A stretch of 55,078 nt of DNA from PALSA-505 sp035308365 (GTDB lineage Bacteria > Actinomycetota > Actinomycetes > Streptosporangiales > Streptosporangiaceae), in assembly GCA_035308365.1 (NCBI GenBank), contig DATGGU010000090.1:1-55078 (forward strand), given 5' to 3'. Within the stretch, counting starts at the first letter, position 1. Each line of letters begins with the position of its first letter. Under the pieces are notes generated by a model. That model was not told the DNA's origin and searched no databases. It saw only the letters and a list, made by a program, of their open reading frames with translations. Made by a program: the position numbers and the translations under genes. Positions 8,459 to 17,650 of this stretch are shown piece by piece.

Positions 8459-9088
8459 ATGCAGGCCCCAGTGCCGTTCATCCGCCTGGTGCTGTGGCGG
8501 CACGGCCAGACCGTGTGGAATGCCGAGCACCGCTTCCAGGGCCAGACCGACATCGACCTGGACGATACCGGAATGGGCCAGGCCGAGCGGGCGGCCCGGC
8601 TGCTCACCGCGCTGCGGCCGGACGCGATCATCTCCTCCGACCTGCGCCGGGCGGCGGCGACCGCAGCCCCGCTGGCCAGGCTCACCGGCCTGGAGGTCAG
8701 CTACGACAAGGACCTGCGGGAGCGCTACGGCGGCGTCTGGGAAGGCCTGACGGACAAGGAGATCCGGGAGCGGTACCCGGCGGCGCACGCCGCCTGGACC
8801 CCGCCCGAGGGTGAGACGACCGCCGCCGTCGCGCAGCGGGCCGGTGCCGCGCTGGAGCGGATCGCCGAGGCCGCGCCGCCGGGCGCGCGGGTAGTGGTGG
8901 TCAGCCATGGCGCGGCGATCAGGCTCGGTATGTCGCACTTGCTGGGCCTGCCCCAGGACCTGTGGTCGATCCTCGGCCCGCTGGCGAACTGCTCCTGGTC
9001 GGTGGTCGAACGCCGCAGGGAACGCTGGCGCCTGCTCGAGCACAACGCGGGCACCCTGCCCGAGCCTGCCCTCAGCGACGACAGGTAG
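8459..9088 (+). CDS. Histidine phosphatase family protein
   Basis: A 209-residue member of the histidine phosphatase (phosphoglycerate mutase-like) superfamily. It has the catalytic LWRHGQTVWN near the N-terminus, the acid loop region RYGGVWEGLTDKEIRERYP, and the second histidine in VVVSHGAAIRLG. The open frame extends upstream into rsfS, but conserved sequence begins only after the ATG at 8459 (a GTG at 8471 is a second option). It follows rsfS as in many actinobacteria, where the enzyme is often annotated as phosphoglycerate mutase or glucosyl-3-phosphoglycerate phosphatase; the substrate here is not determined by the sequence. Confidence 0.88.
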   Translation: MQAPVPFIRLVLWRHGQTVWNAEHRFQGQTDIDLDDTGMGQAERAARLLTALRPDAIISSDLRRAAATAAPLARLTGLEVSYDKDLRERYGGVWEGLTDKEIRERYPAAHAAWTPPEGETTAAVAQRAGAALERIAEAAPPGARVVVVSHGAAIRLGMSHLLGLPQDLWSILGPLANCSWSVVERRRERWRLLEHNAGTLPEPALSDDR

Positions 9089-9092
9089 CCGC

Positions 9093-9938
9093 ATGAGCCG
9101 CAGATCGTACGTGGTGACCGGTGCTTCCACCGGGATCGGGCGGGCCTGCGTCGATCGGCTCGTGCACGGCGGCGCCCATGTGTGGGCCTGCGTGCGGGCC
9201 GATAAGGACGCCGAAGCGCTCAGCCAGGATCACGGCAGCAAGGTGACCGTGCTGCGGATGGACGTGACCGGCGACGAGTCGATCCGCTCGGCCGCGGAGC
9301 AGGTGGCCGCGGCGGGGCCACTGCACGGCCTGGTCAACAATGCCGGTGTCGCGCTGCCCGCTCCATTGGAGCACATCCCCATCGAGGTGTTCCGCCGCCA
9401 GATCGAGGTCAACCTGATCGGCCAGCTCGCGGTCACCCAGGCGATGCTGCCAGCGTTGCGCAAGACCCGCGAGCAGGGTGGCGACGCGCGGATCGTGATG
9501 ATCGGCTCGATCGGCGGCCGGATCGCCGCGCCGATGCTCGGCGCCTATCACGCCTCGAAGTTCGGCCTGGTCGGCCTCGCCGACACGCTGCGCGCCGAGC
9601 TCGCCCCCTCGGGAATCCGGGTGATCCTCATCGAGCCCGGCGCCATCGCGACGCCAATCTGGAACCGTGGCGCCCAAGCAGCCGACGACCTGCTGGCGCA
9701 GGCCCAGCCCGAGCTCGTCCAGCGCTACTCCGCTCAGATCGAAAACGCCCGCAAGAGCGCCGCCCGTTCGGCCAGGCGCGGGCTGCCCCCGCCGCGCGCG
9801 GCCGCGGTGGTCGTCAAGGCCCTCACCGCGGTTAATCCCCGGCCTCGCTACCTGGTGGGCCCGGACGCTCACGCGGCGGCTGTGGTCGCCCAGCTCCCGC
9901 ACCGCCTCCGCTACCGCCTCACCGCCGCCCGCTCATAG
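9093..9938 (+). CDS. Short-chain dehydrogenase/reductase
   Basis: A 281-residue SDR enzyme. The Rossmann cofactor loop is TGASTGIGRA, the structural motif is NNAG, and the catalytic Tyr/Lys lie in YHASKFGLVG with the Ser in IGSIGGR before it. The conserved PG-x-I is present as EPGAIATPIW. A C-terminal extension RPRYLVGPDAHAAAVVAQLPHRLRYRL resembles SDRs acting on lipids or retinol-like substrates. The ATG at 9093 was chosen because the Rossmann motif follows at once; it lies 4 bp after the phosphatase stop, suggesting cotranscription. Confidence 0.9.
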   Translation: MSRRSYVVTGASTGIGRACVDRLVHGGAHVWACVRADKDAEALSQDHGSKVTVLRMDVTGDESIRSAAEQVAAAGPLHGLVNNAGVALPAPLEHIPIEVFRRQIEVNLIGQLAVTQAMLPALRKTREQGGDARIVMIGSIGGRIAAPMLGAYHASKFGLVGLADTLRAELAPSGIRVILIEPGAIATPIWNRGAQAADDLLAQAQPELVQRYSAQIENARKSAARSARRGLPPPRAAAVVVKALTAVNPRPRYLVGPDAHAAAVVAQLPHRLRYRLTAARS

Positions 9939-10139
9939 CCATCGGGCGCAGTCGGTCCGGCAGGGCTGGTCGCCCCATGATGATCGGGGCCGGCGGACCC
10001 GGCCGTGTTCTGCCGCCGCCCGGATGTTACGTGTGGGCCTCTCGAATTGGAAATTTGGTACGTTTCCCCAGGTCTTGTGTCTAACGCCCGAGACATGAGA
10101 ACCTCTGGCGCGTACGCATGAGGCGAAGAGGGTCGGGGG
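9939..10139. other. Intergenic region, probable promoter of the adhesin-like gene
   Basis: About 200 bp with no gene. It contains a short AT-rich patch around 10042-10062 (AATTGGAAATTTGGTACG) that is rare for this sequence and may hold the promoter for the large secreted protein gene, and a G-rich ribosome site just before 10140. No clear hairpin terminator is seen after the SDR gene. Confidence 0.3.
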
Positions 10140-13100
10140 GTGGCTGTGCGCCGGATGATGATTGCCGCCGGAATCGTGCTGCTGGGGGCATTTGGTGTGG
10201 CCGGGCTGGCCAGCCAGGGAACCGCCGGCGCCCAGACCGGATTAGCGCAAGCAGCCGGGGTCACGGCCACCGGCCCGGGCATCCACCGGGCAGTCACACC
10301 AGGCATCCACAGCACAGTCACGCCGGGCACCCACAGCACGGTCACGTCAGGCACACACCGGGCAGTCACGCTGGGCATTCGCCGGGCACTCGCCACGCCG
10401 CCGGCGCCGTTCCTTGAGTCCGTGTCGTCCCAGGGGCTCGGCGGCCTGGTGTCGTGGAACCCCGATCCCGTTGCGGACGGGGTGACGCAGTACACGGTCG
10501 AGGCGCTGCCGGCCAAGGGGAGCACGCCGCCACCCTCGTGCACCAGCCCGGTCACGGTGTCGGTGCCCGCGTCCGACTCGGCGGCCGTGGTCGGCGGGCT
10601 GTGCACCAACGTCGCCTACGTGGCCAAGGTGCGGGCCACCAACGCGGCCGGCCCGGGGGCGTACGGGCTGCCGTCCAACCCGTTCGACCCGCTGCCGGCC
10701 CAGGTGCCGGGTGCACCGCTGATCACCTCGGTGACCGGCCGCGACCAGGCGCTGGTCGTGTCCTGGTCCGCCCCGATGTCCAACGGCGGTGAGGCGCTGT
10801 CCGGGTATCAGGTGACGGCGACGGGTGGCGGCACGACGGTGCCGGTCAGCGTGGGCCCGACGGCGACGTCGGCGACCGTGCCGGGACTGACCGACGGGAC
10901 CAGCTACCAGATTTCGGTGGTGGCGCAGAACCCGGTGGGCTCTTCGGCCGCCGCGACGTCGTCCGGCACGCCGCAGACGGCCTATCCGCCCGCCGCGCCC
11001 ACGCAGTTCACCGCCGCCCCGGACGGTTCGGGGAACGTGGACCTGTCCTGGCAGCCGCCGGCCGACGACGGCGGCGCCTCGATCTCTTCGTATCAGGTGA
11101 CCTACGAGGAGATGGTGCTCAACTCCAGCCAGCAGTGGGTGCCCGCGCCGGGTGCCACGCCGCAGACGGTGACCGTCTCGGCGTCTGCGGCCAGCTTCAC
11201 GGTCAGCGGGCTGTCACCGGCGAACGCGTTCTGGTCGTTCTCCATCGCGGCGGTCAACTCGGCGGGGACCGGCACGCCGGCGTCGGCGGGCCAGCCGGTG
11301 GCCCCGCAGACGGCGACGACGTCGTCGACCGTGGTGCTGACGGCCTCGACCATGGCGGCGCTGGGCAGCAACGTCAACGGCAGCCTGACCTGGCCGGCCC
11401 CAGCGCCCTCGCAGATCACCGGGCTGACCGCCGGCGACACCATCGTGGCCGCCCCGGCCGCGGCCGCTCCGCAGGGCCTGCTCGACACGGTCGAGAGCGT
11501 CAGCCAGAACGCCTCGGGCGGCTACGTGATCGGCGTGGCCCAGGCGCCGCTGTCGGCCGCCTTCACCGGGCTCTCGCTGGCCAGTGCGGTGAATCCGCTG
11601 AGCACCGAGGGTGGCATCCGGGGACGGTTCCAGCCGGCGCTGCCCGGGATCCGGGTGCTGCCGCGGGTCTCCACCGGGCTGACGTTCAGCGAGGACATCA
11701 CACTGTCGATCAGCTTCGGAGCCGGGCCGGTGCAGATTTCCGGCGAGATCGACTTCACCCCGACGGTCGGCATGAACATCGCCCTCACGCACGGGTTCCT
11801 CGGCGTTCCCGACGGCGCGATCATCTCGGCGTCGGCGTCGCTCGGGGTCAAGGCCTCGCTGCAGGCGACCCTGCAGGGCTCCACCAAGGTGCAGATCGGC
11901 GAGCTTGTCGGCGCCCCGGAGGACTACCAGGTGGGACCGGTCCCGGTCGTCGTGGTGCCGAAGGTGCCGATCTTCCTGACCGCGTCCGGCCAGATCAGCA
12001 CGGAGGTCAGTGCCTCCATCACCATCGGCGCGCAGGCGACCTGGAACTCGCAGAACCCAGGGAGCTTGTCGGTCAAGAACCTGTCCACCCCGCTGTCCGT
12101 CTCGGGCAACCCGCTGCAGAACGTCTCGGCCAGCGCCACCGTCGGGTTCGCCGAGCAGCCGCAGATGGACCTTTACGACGCGTCAGGGCCCGACTTCGAG
12201 GTGGACGAGAACCTGGCGGCCACGGTCAACCCGTTCCCGCCGTCCGGCGGGGACTATTTCACGATCACGCCGTCGCTGAGCGAGAAGATCGGCTGGGATG
12301 TCGACCTGCTGAACTTCCACGCCTCGATCGAGGCGGAGATCGCCGCGCAGACGTTCCCCATCTTCGCCATTCCGGCCCCGCCCAGTGCCTTCATGACCGT
12401 GACACCGGCCAATCCGTCGGTCCCGGCCGGCGGCACCAAACAGTTCACCGCCACCCGAAGTTCGGGCGGCCCCAATCCGGTCACCTGGAGCCTGATCGGC
12501 AACGCCGGCGACACGATCTCCAGCACCGGCCTGCTGACCACGGTCGCCCCTGCTGGGCGCACGCTGATCGTGGTCGCGACCGACAGCACCGGTGCGGTCG
12601 GGGAAACCACGGTCACCGTGGGCACCACATTCAGCCCGCCGGCGAACCTGCAGGCCACCAGCGCCCTGGACGGTAAATCGGCGACCCTGACCTGGCAGCC
12701 GCCGTCCAAGACCGGCGGCTCCGGGCTGAAGAGCTACACGATCGTCACCAGCCCGCAGACCGTCACCACGACCGCCGCGGGGACGGCGAACAGCGCGACC
12801 ATCACCCACCTGACCCCCGGGGTCAGCTACGACGTGTCGGTGTACGCCACCAACTCGGGCGGCCTGCGCTCACAGCCGGGCTCGATCGAGTTCACCCCCA
12901 GCGTGACGTGCTCGATCACCTTCACCAGCAGCACCAGCACCGACTGGTCGACGGCGGCGAACTGGGACAAGAAACGGGTACCGAACTCCAGCGACCTGGT
13001 CTGCATCAACGGCGGCAGCACGGTCAGCCTCACGTCGGCGGCCACCGTCTACGGCCTCACGCTGCAGGGTGTGCTGACCACGACCGGCTCGCTCACCGCC

Positions 13101-16100
13101 ACCGACCTGCTGGCCGTGCAGGGCGAACTGACCGGGGCCGGGACGGTGACCGCCGCGCCTGGGGCCACGCTCAACCTGGACCAGGCCATCCTGTCCGGCA
13201 CGCACCTGGTGAACGACGGGCAGGGCACGGTCACGGTGAACGGGACCGAGGTGGCGGGGAAGGCCACGCTGGAGAACGCCGGGACGCTTACCCTGGCCGA
13301 CGGGTCAGACATCAGCTGGGACGGCACCGCCGGTGGCAAGCTGCTCAACGATGCCGGCGGGACCATCAGCTACGGCGGCGGGTCCAGCGGCGCCGAAATC
13401 GACCCGCCGATGACCGACAGCGGGACGGTCTCAGCCGCGCGCGGGACGCTGGCGGTGACCGGCACGGTCACCGTGACCGCTAGCAGTTCGTTCAGCGGCG
13501 GCGGCACGATCCGGCTGGAATCCACGGTGAAGCCATCGGGTTCCGGGGTGCAGTTCACCGATGTGACCGTGGACGGGCCCCTGACCGGGCCGGGCACGCT
13601 GACCGTCCCGGCGGGCGGTTCGGTGGCGATGAACCCCGGGTCGGCCCTGGCCTTTGGGATCGACCTGGTCAACCGGGGCAACCTGACGCTGGCGGCGGGC
13701 GGTGGCGTCGTGTTGAGGGGAGCCTCAACGCTGGAGAACGCCGGGACGCTGACGCTGGCGGACGGCTCGGATCTTGCCTGGGACGGCAACACCAATGGCA
13801 AGCTGCTCAACGATGCCGGGGCAACGATCAGCTACGGCGGCGGCGTCAACGGCGCCGAAATCGACCCGCCGATGACCGACGGTGGGACCGTCTCGGCGTC
13901 GGGCGGCATCCTGATGGTGACCGGCAAGGTCACGCTGACCAGCACCAATGCGTTCGGTGGGGGCGGTGCGATCCTGCTGGAAGCCCCGGTGAGCCCGTCC
14001 GGCTCCGGCGTGGACCTGTCCGGTGTAACCGTGGACGGGACCCTGACCGGGCCGGGCACGCTGACCGTGCCCGCCGGCGGCACCGTGCTGATGGACCCCG
14101 GGTCGGCCCTGGCCTCCGGGATCGACCTGGTCAACCAGGGCAACCTGACGATAACCGCCGGGCGTGCGGTCCAGCTGGAAGGAGCGTCCACGCTGGAGAA
14201 CGCCGGGACGCTGACGCTGGCCGACAACACCGACCTTGGCTGGGACGGAAATACCAAGGGCAAACTGGTCAACGACGCGGGAGCGGCAATCAGCTATGGC
14301 GGCGGCTCCAGCGGCGCCGAGATCGACCCGCCGATCACCAACAGCGGGACGGTCTCGGCGTCCGGCGGCACGCTGACCGTGACCGGGCCGGTCACCGTGA
14401 CCAGCACTGGCTCGTTCACGGGCAACGGCACGATCCTGCTGGAATCCACGGTGAGCCCGTCCGGCTCCGGCGTGGACCTGTCCGGCGTGACGGTGACCGG
14501 CGCGCTGACCGGCCCGGGCACGCTCACGGTGCCCACCGGGGGCTCGGTCACGCTGAACCCCGGGTCGTCACTGAACGGCATCGACCTGGTCAACCAGGGG
14601 ATCCTGACGCTGGCCACGGGGCCTCAGGCCGAGCTGGAGGGCGCGTCCACGCTGGAGAACGCCGGGACGCTGACGCTGGCGGACAGCTCGGACCTCGGCT
14701 GGGACGGCAACAGCGGCGGGCAGTTGATCAACGATGCCAGTGGCACGATCACCTACGCCGGCGGTCCCAACGGAGCCGAGATCGACCCGCCGTTCGACAA
14801 CCACGGGGCGGTGTCGGTCGCCGCAGGCACCCTCTACGTCTACAACGGCAACACCACGAACGCGTCGGACACCGGGAGCTACAGCGCGACCGGCTCAGGT
14901 GTCATCGACTTCGCCTCCGGCGCCCGGGTGCTGGGTAGCACGTTCACCTTCAACGGCCCGGGGCAACTGGCCGTCACGGGCGGGCAGGTGACCGTCCCGG
15001 GCGCGGTGACCATCGCCAACCTGGCGGTGAGCGGAAGCGGCGAGGTGTCCGGCCCCGGCCAGGTCACCGTGCCGTCGGGCGGGCAGTTGTCGCTGCAGGC
15101 GGGGGCGACGCTGGACGGCGGCCTGACCCTGATCAACGATGGGGCGGCCAGCATCCAGACGTCCAGCAGCGGTGGCGCCGTATCGGTCAGCGGCGGGACG
15201 GTGATGCAGAACTTCGGCACGATGACGCTGGCCGACAGTGCCGACATCGCCTACCCGGCCGATCCCGGGCAGCTCATCAACGAGGCCGGCGGGACGGTCA
15301 GCTACGCCGGCGGCGTCAACGGTGCACAGATCGCCGTGCCGTTCGACAACCACGGGACCGTCACGCTCAGCACCGGCGTGCGTGGCGGCACGCTCTACAT
15401 CGAGAGCGGGAACACCACAGGCGCCTCCGACACCGGCACCTACAGCGCAAGCAGCACCGGCGTCGTCGAATTCGACTACGGCACCAGGGTGCTGGGCAGC
15501 ACGTTCACCTTCAATGGCCCCGGGCGGCTGAACATCGTCAGCGGGCAGGTGGTCGTCCCAGGCAGCGTGAGCATCCCGAACCTGGGCGTGATAGCGAGCG
15601 GGGACCTGACCGGGCCCGGCCGGCTCACCATCCCGTCGGGCGGCAAGCTGAGCCTGCAGGCGGGGGCGACCCTCAGCGGCAGGCTGACCGTGGTCAACGA
15701 TGGCACGGCGAACGTGCAGACGCCCAACGGCGGCGATGTCTCCATCACCGGTGGCACGACGCTGCAGAACTTCGGCACGCTGGCGCTCTCCGACGACGGC
15801 GACATCGCCTACCCGGCCGATCCCGGGCAGATCATCAACGAGGCCGGCGCGACCCTCAGCTACACCGGTGGCACCCTGGGCGCGACGATCGATGTGCCGT
15901 TCGACAACTACGGGACGGTCGCCGCCAACGTGGCCACCCGCGGCGGCACCCTTTACATCGACAGCGGCAACACCTCGAACGCCGCCGACACCGGCACCTA
16001 CAGCGCCAGCAGCCAGGGCGCGGTCAACTTCGAGTATGGCACCCGGGTGCTGGCCGCGACCGCGACGCTCAAGGGACCCGGCGCGATCCAGGTGTCCGGG

Positions 16101-16511
16101 GGAGACGTGATCGACTCGGCGGTGGGCAGCGGTCCCGCCCTGCAACTGCAGTCGGGCACCCTCGAGATCACCCCACAGGCGAGCGGCAGCCTGGCCTCGT
16201 TCGTCGAGAACTCACCGGCCACGCTCCAGTTCGACGTGTCATCGGCCACGCCGCAGACCGAGCCCGCCCAGATCGGCATCACGGGCTCGGCGGCGCTGGG
16301 CGGGACCTTCGTGCTGGAGCCCGCCGCCGGGTTCGTGCCGCCGGCGGGAACCGTGCTGCACCTGCTCGACTACGCGTCGGTCTCCGGCAAGTTCGCGGCC
16401 ATCGGCTACCCGGCGGGGAACGTGAAGTACACGCTGACCGCGGGCACCACCTCGATGACGGTCACGGCGAGTCCGGCTGCGGCCCCACTGCACCACCTCG
16501 CCGTGCCCTGA
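10140..16511 (+). CDS. Giant secreted repeat protein, adhesin-like
   Basis: A 2123-residue exported protein. A signal peptide (MAVRRMMIAAGIVLLGAFG and following) leads into a 24-bp minisatellite tract (about residues 46-85). Then come three fibronectin type III domains (about 84-182, 189-280, 282-385), an unassigned beta-rich region (395-740), a Big2-like Ig domain (about 750-830), a fourth Fn3 (830-920), and a TDWSTAANWD...VPNSSD segment typical of the cap before beta-helical repeats. From about 1040 to 1900 the protein is built of four repeats of 153-154 residues and then diverged ones of 183-187 residues, rich in NAGTLTLAD, GTISYGGG and GPGTLTVP. No LPXTG or C-terminal membrane helix is visible, so how it stays on the surface is unclear. 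GTG start at 10140 follows a G-rich ribosome site. It ends directly at the convergent GNAT stop. Confidence 0.85.
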   Translation: MAVRRMMIAAGIVLLGAFGVAGLASQGTAGAQTGLAQAAGVTATGPGIHRAVTPGIHSTVTPGTHSTVTSGTHRAVTLGIRRALATPPAPFLESVSSQGLGGLVSWNPDPVADGVTQYTVEALPAKGSTPPPSCTSPVTVSVPASDSAAVVGGLCTNVAYVAKVRATNAAGPGAYGLPSNPFDPLPAQVPGAPLITSVTGRDQALVVSWSAPMSNGGEALSGYQVTATGGGTTVPVSVGPTATSATVPGLTDGTSYQISVVAQNPVGSSAAATSSGTPQTAYPPAAPTQFTAAPDGSGNVDLSWQPPADDGGASISSYQVTYEEMVLNSSQQWVPAPGATPQTVTVSASAASFTVSGLSPANAFWSFSIAAVNSAGTGTPASAGQPVAPQTATTSSTVVLTASTMAALGSNVNGSLTWPAPAPSQITGLTAGDTIVAAPAAAAPQGLLDTVESVSQNASGGYVIGVAQAPLSAAFTGLSLASAVNPLSTEGGIRGRFQPALPGIRVLPRVSTGLTFSEDITLSISFGAGPVQISGEIDFTPTVGMNIALTHGFLGVPDGAIISASASLGVKASLQATLQGSTKVQIGELVGAPEDYQVGPVPVVVVPKVPIFLTASGQISTEVSASITIGAQATWNSQNPGSLSVKNLSTPLSVSGNPLQNVSASATVGFAEQPQMDLYDASGPDFEVDENLAATVNPFPPSGGDYFTITPSLSEKIGWDVDLLNFHASIEAEIAAQTFPIFAIPAPPSAFMTVTPANPSVPAGGTKQFTATRSSGGPNPVTWSLIGNAGDTISSTGLLTTVAPAGRTLIVVATDSTGAVGETTVTVGTTFSPPANLQATSALDGKSATLTWQPPSKTGGSGLKSYTIVTSPQTVTTTAAGTANSATITHLTPGVSYDVSVYATNSGGLRSQPGSIEFTPSVTCSITFTSSTSTDWSTAANWDKKRVPNSSDLVCINGGSTVSLTSAATVYGLTLQGVLTTTGSLTATDLLAVQGELTGAGTVTAAPGATLNLDQAILSGTHLVNDGQGTVTVNGTEVAGKATLENAGTLTLADGSDISWDGTAGGKLLNDAGGTISYGGGSSGAEIDPPMTDSGTVSAARGTLAVTGTVTVTASSSFSGGGTIRLESTVKPSGSGVQFTDVTVDGPLTGPGTLTVPAGGSVAMNPGSALAFGIDLVNRGNLTLAAGGGVVLRGASTLENAGTLTLADGSDLAWDGNTNGKLLNDAGATISYGGGVNGAEIDPPMTDGGTVSASGGILMVTGKVTLTSTNAFGGGGAILLEAPVSPSGSGVDLSGVTVDGTLTGPGTLTVPAGGTVLMDPGSALASGIDLVNQGNLTITAGRAVQLEGASTLENAGTLTLADNTDLGWDGNTKGKLVNDAGAAISYGGGSSGAEIDPPITNSGTVSASGGTLTVTGPVTVTSTGSFTGNGTILLESTVSPSGSGVDLSGVTVTGALTGPGTLTVPTGGSVTLNPGSSLNGIDLVNQGILTLATGPQAELEGASTLENAGTLTLADSSDLGWDGNSGGQLINDASGTITYAGGPNGAEIDPPFDNHGAVSVAAGTLYVYNGNTTNASDTGSYSATGSGVIDFASGARVLGSTFTFNGPGQLAVTGGQVTVPGAVTIANLAVSGSGEVSGPGQVTVPSGGQLSLQAGATLDGGLTLINDGAASIQTSSSGGAVSVSGGTVMQNFGTMTLADSADIAYPADPGQLINEAGGTVSYAGGVNGAQIAVPFDNHGTVTLSTGVRGGTLYIESGNTTGASDTGTYSASSTGVVEFDYGTRVLGSTFTFNGPGRLNIVSGQVVVPGSVSIPNLGVIASGDLTGPGRLTIPSGGKLSLQAGATLSGRLTVVNDGTANVQTPNGGDVSITGGTTLQNFGTLALSDDGDIAYPADPGQIINEAGATLSYTGGTLGATIDVPFDNYGTVAANVATRGGTLYIDSGNTSNAADTGTYSASSQGAVNFEYGTRVLAATATLKGPGAIQVSGGDVIDSAVGSGPALQLQSGTLEITPQASGSLASFVENSPATLQFDVSSATPQTEPAQIGITGSAALGGTFVLEPAAGFVPPAGTVLHLLDYASVSGKFAAIGYPAGNVKYTLTAGTTSMTVTASPAAAPLHHLAVP
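10278..10394 (+). repeat. 24-bp in-frame minisatellite
   Basis: Four full 24-bp units from 10278 (GGCATCCACCGGGCAGTCAC and variants at 10302, 10326 and 10350) and a degenerate fifth unit to about 10394. They encode octapeptides of the type GIHSTVTP immediately after the signal peptide of the adhesin-like protein. Confidence 0.88.
13266..15900 (+). repeat. Large in-frame repeats of 459-462 and 549-561 bp
   Basis: The phrase ACGCTGGAGAACGCCGGGAC recurs at 13266, 13728, 14190 and 14649, giving unit lengths of 462, 462 and 459 bp. Diverged equivalents occur at 15198 and 15759 (549 and 561 bp apart). Nucleotide identity between the first units is high over long stretches, showing recent duplication or homogenisation. 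Each unit is expected to add several rungs to a beta-helix or beta-solenoid. Confidence 0.85.
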
Positions 16512-17030
16512 TCACCGGCGGCGGTCATCCTCCTGCTCCGGCAGGACGGTGTGGATGGTGACGTAGGGGCCGGAGCGGTCGTAGCGTGCCGCCGGCCAGT
16601 GACCGGCGATCATGGAAAGCGCCCGGCGGTTCTCGGCGAGCACGTCCATGGCCATCGCGGTGGCGCCGCGTGCCTTCGCCCGCGCGGCCAGCTCCCGGGT
16701 CAGCGCGGAGCCCACGCCCTGCCCCTGCCTGGCGTCGGTCACCGTCACGCCGATCTCGGTGATGCGGGCGCCGGAGGCGTCGGTCAGGTCCGCCGCGATG
16801 GCGTGCCCGATGATCGCGCCTGCCTCGGTCGCCACGACCGCGTCGATGTTCTCCCCGTCGCCGGCCAGACGGCGCACCGCGGCCGTGTTCGCTCCCGGGG
16901 CGCCGGTGAAGAACCTCAGGTAGCGGGTCTGCGGCGACAGCCCGGCGAGGAAGGCCCTGATCGCGTCGCAGTCCCCGGTGCCCGCCTGCCGGATCGCGGT
17001 CCGCCGGGAGTCATCCTGAATTCGTTTCAC
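16512..17030 (-). CDS. GNAT N-acetyltransferase
   Basis: An acetyl-CoA dependent N-acetyltransferase of about 172 residues. The acetyl-CoA binding motif A is present as ITEIGVTVTDARQGQGVGSALTRELAARA, followed by AMDVLAENRRALSMI. A C-terminal extension YVTIHTVLPEQEDDRRR is polar. The longest frame starts at a TTG (17066), but the GTG at 17030 leaves room for a promoter before the divergent HxlR gene and is preferred. The substrate is unknown; the SPQTRYLRFF segment near the N-terminus resembles acetyltransferases found fused to acyl-CoA synthetases. The gene may be controlled by the divergent HxlR regulator. Confidence 0.85.
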   Translation of the reverse strand: MKRIQDDSRRTAIRQAGTGDCDAIRAFLAGLSPQTRYLRFFTGAPGANTAAVRRLAGDGENIDAVVATEAGAIIGHAIAADLTDASGARITEIGVTVTDARQGQGVGSALTRELAARAKARGATAMAMDVLAENRRALSMIAGHWPAARYDRSGPYVTIHTVLPEQEDDRRR

Positions 17031-17086
17031 AGACCCAGGGTGGCCCGCGATTGCTGTGTCTGTCAACTAGACCTAGCATTTCGGTC

Positions 17087-17563
17087 ATGGACCGGCCTTG
17101 GATACTGGACTACGACACGGACAACTGCGCGATCGGCGCCGCGGTCGGCATCATCGGCGAGAAGTGGACCTTCCTCGTGCTGCGCGAGGTGTTCAACGGG
17201 GTCCGGCGGTTCGCTGAGATGCAACGGCGCACCCAGGCACCGCGGCAGATCCTCAGCGACCGGCTCTCCCGCCTGGTCGGGCAGGGGCTGCTGCGGCGGG
17301 TGCCCTACCAGGAAGCGGGGCAGCGCAGCCGCCACGAGTACCGGCTGACCGAAAAGGGGCTGGACCTCTACCCGGTGCTCGTCGCCCTGATGGAGTGGGG
17401 CGACAAGTACGCCCTTGGCCTGGACGGCCCCGCGGTCAGGCTCACCCACCGCGGCTGTGGTGAGCCCGTCCGGCTCGGCCTCACCTGCGCGGCGGGGCAC
17501 ACGGTCGGCTCGGCCCGGGAGGTGACGCCGCGGCCGGGCCCCGGGGCGCGCAAGATCGCCTAG
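17087..17563 (+). CDS. HxlR family transcriptional regulator
   Basis: A 158-residue MarR-like winged-helix regulator of the HxlR family. It carries the family start CAIGAAVGIIGEKWTFLVLREVFNG with a single conserved Cys, the recognition helix region QILSDRLSRLVGQGLL, and the wing RHEYRLTEKGLDLYPVL. The C-terminal 40 residues contain a CGEPVRLGLTCAAGH pair of cysteines, which could bind a metal or act as a redox switch. ATG at 17087 was chosen because the upstream in-frame codons are not conserved. A CTAG-ac-CTAG dyad (17067-17076) just upstream could be its operator, shared with the divergent GNAT gene. Confidence 0.88.
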   Translation: MDRPWILDYDTDNCAIGAAVGIIGEKWTFLVLREVFNGVRRFAEMQRRTQAPRQILSDRLSRLVGQGLLRRVPYQEAGQRSRHEYRLTEKGLDLYPVLVALMEWGDKYALGLDGPAVRLTHRGCGEPVRLGLTCAAGHTVGSAREVTPRPGPGARKIA

Positions 17564-17579
17564 CTTTCCGGACGGAAAA

Positions 17580-17632
17580 GGCCTGCCCGGCAGGACGGCC
17601 GCTGAACGCGGCTGCACCTTGCCGGGCAGGCC
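17580..17632. terminator. Bidirectional hairpin between convergent genes
   Basis: A 13-bp perfect stem, GGCCTGCCCGGCA (17580-17592) with TGCCGGGCAGGCC (17620-17632), encloses a smaller GCCGC/GCGGC hairpin. It lies between the ends of the HxlR gene and the convergent subtilase gene and can serve both. There is no long T-run, as is usual in GC-rich actinomycetes. Confidence 0.75.
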
Positions 17633-17650
17633 AGAGTGTTACCCGCGGTG

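Noticed and set aside
14895..16145. 416-codon minus-strand frame within the adhesin-like gene
   Set aside because: Antisense shadow of repeat DNA; no start site or motif support.
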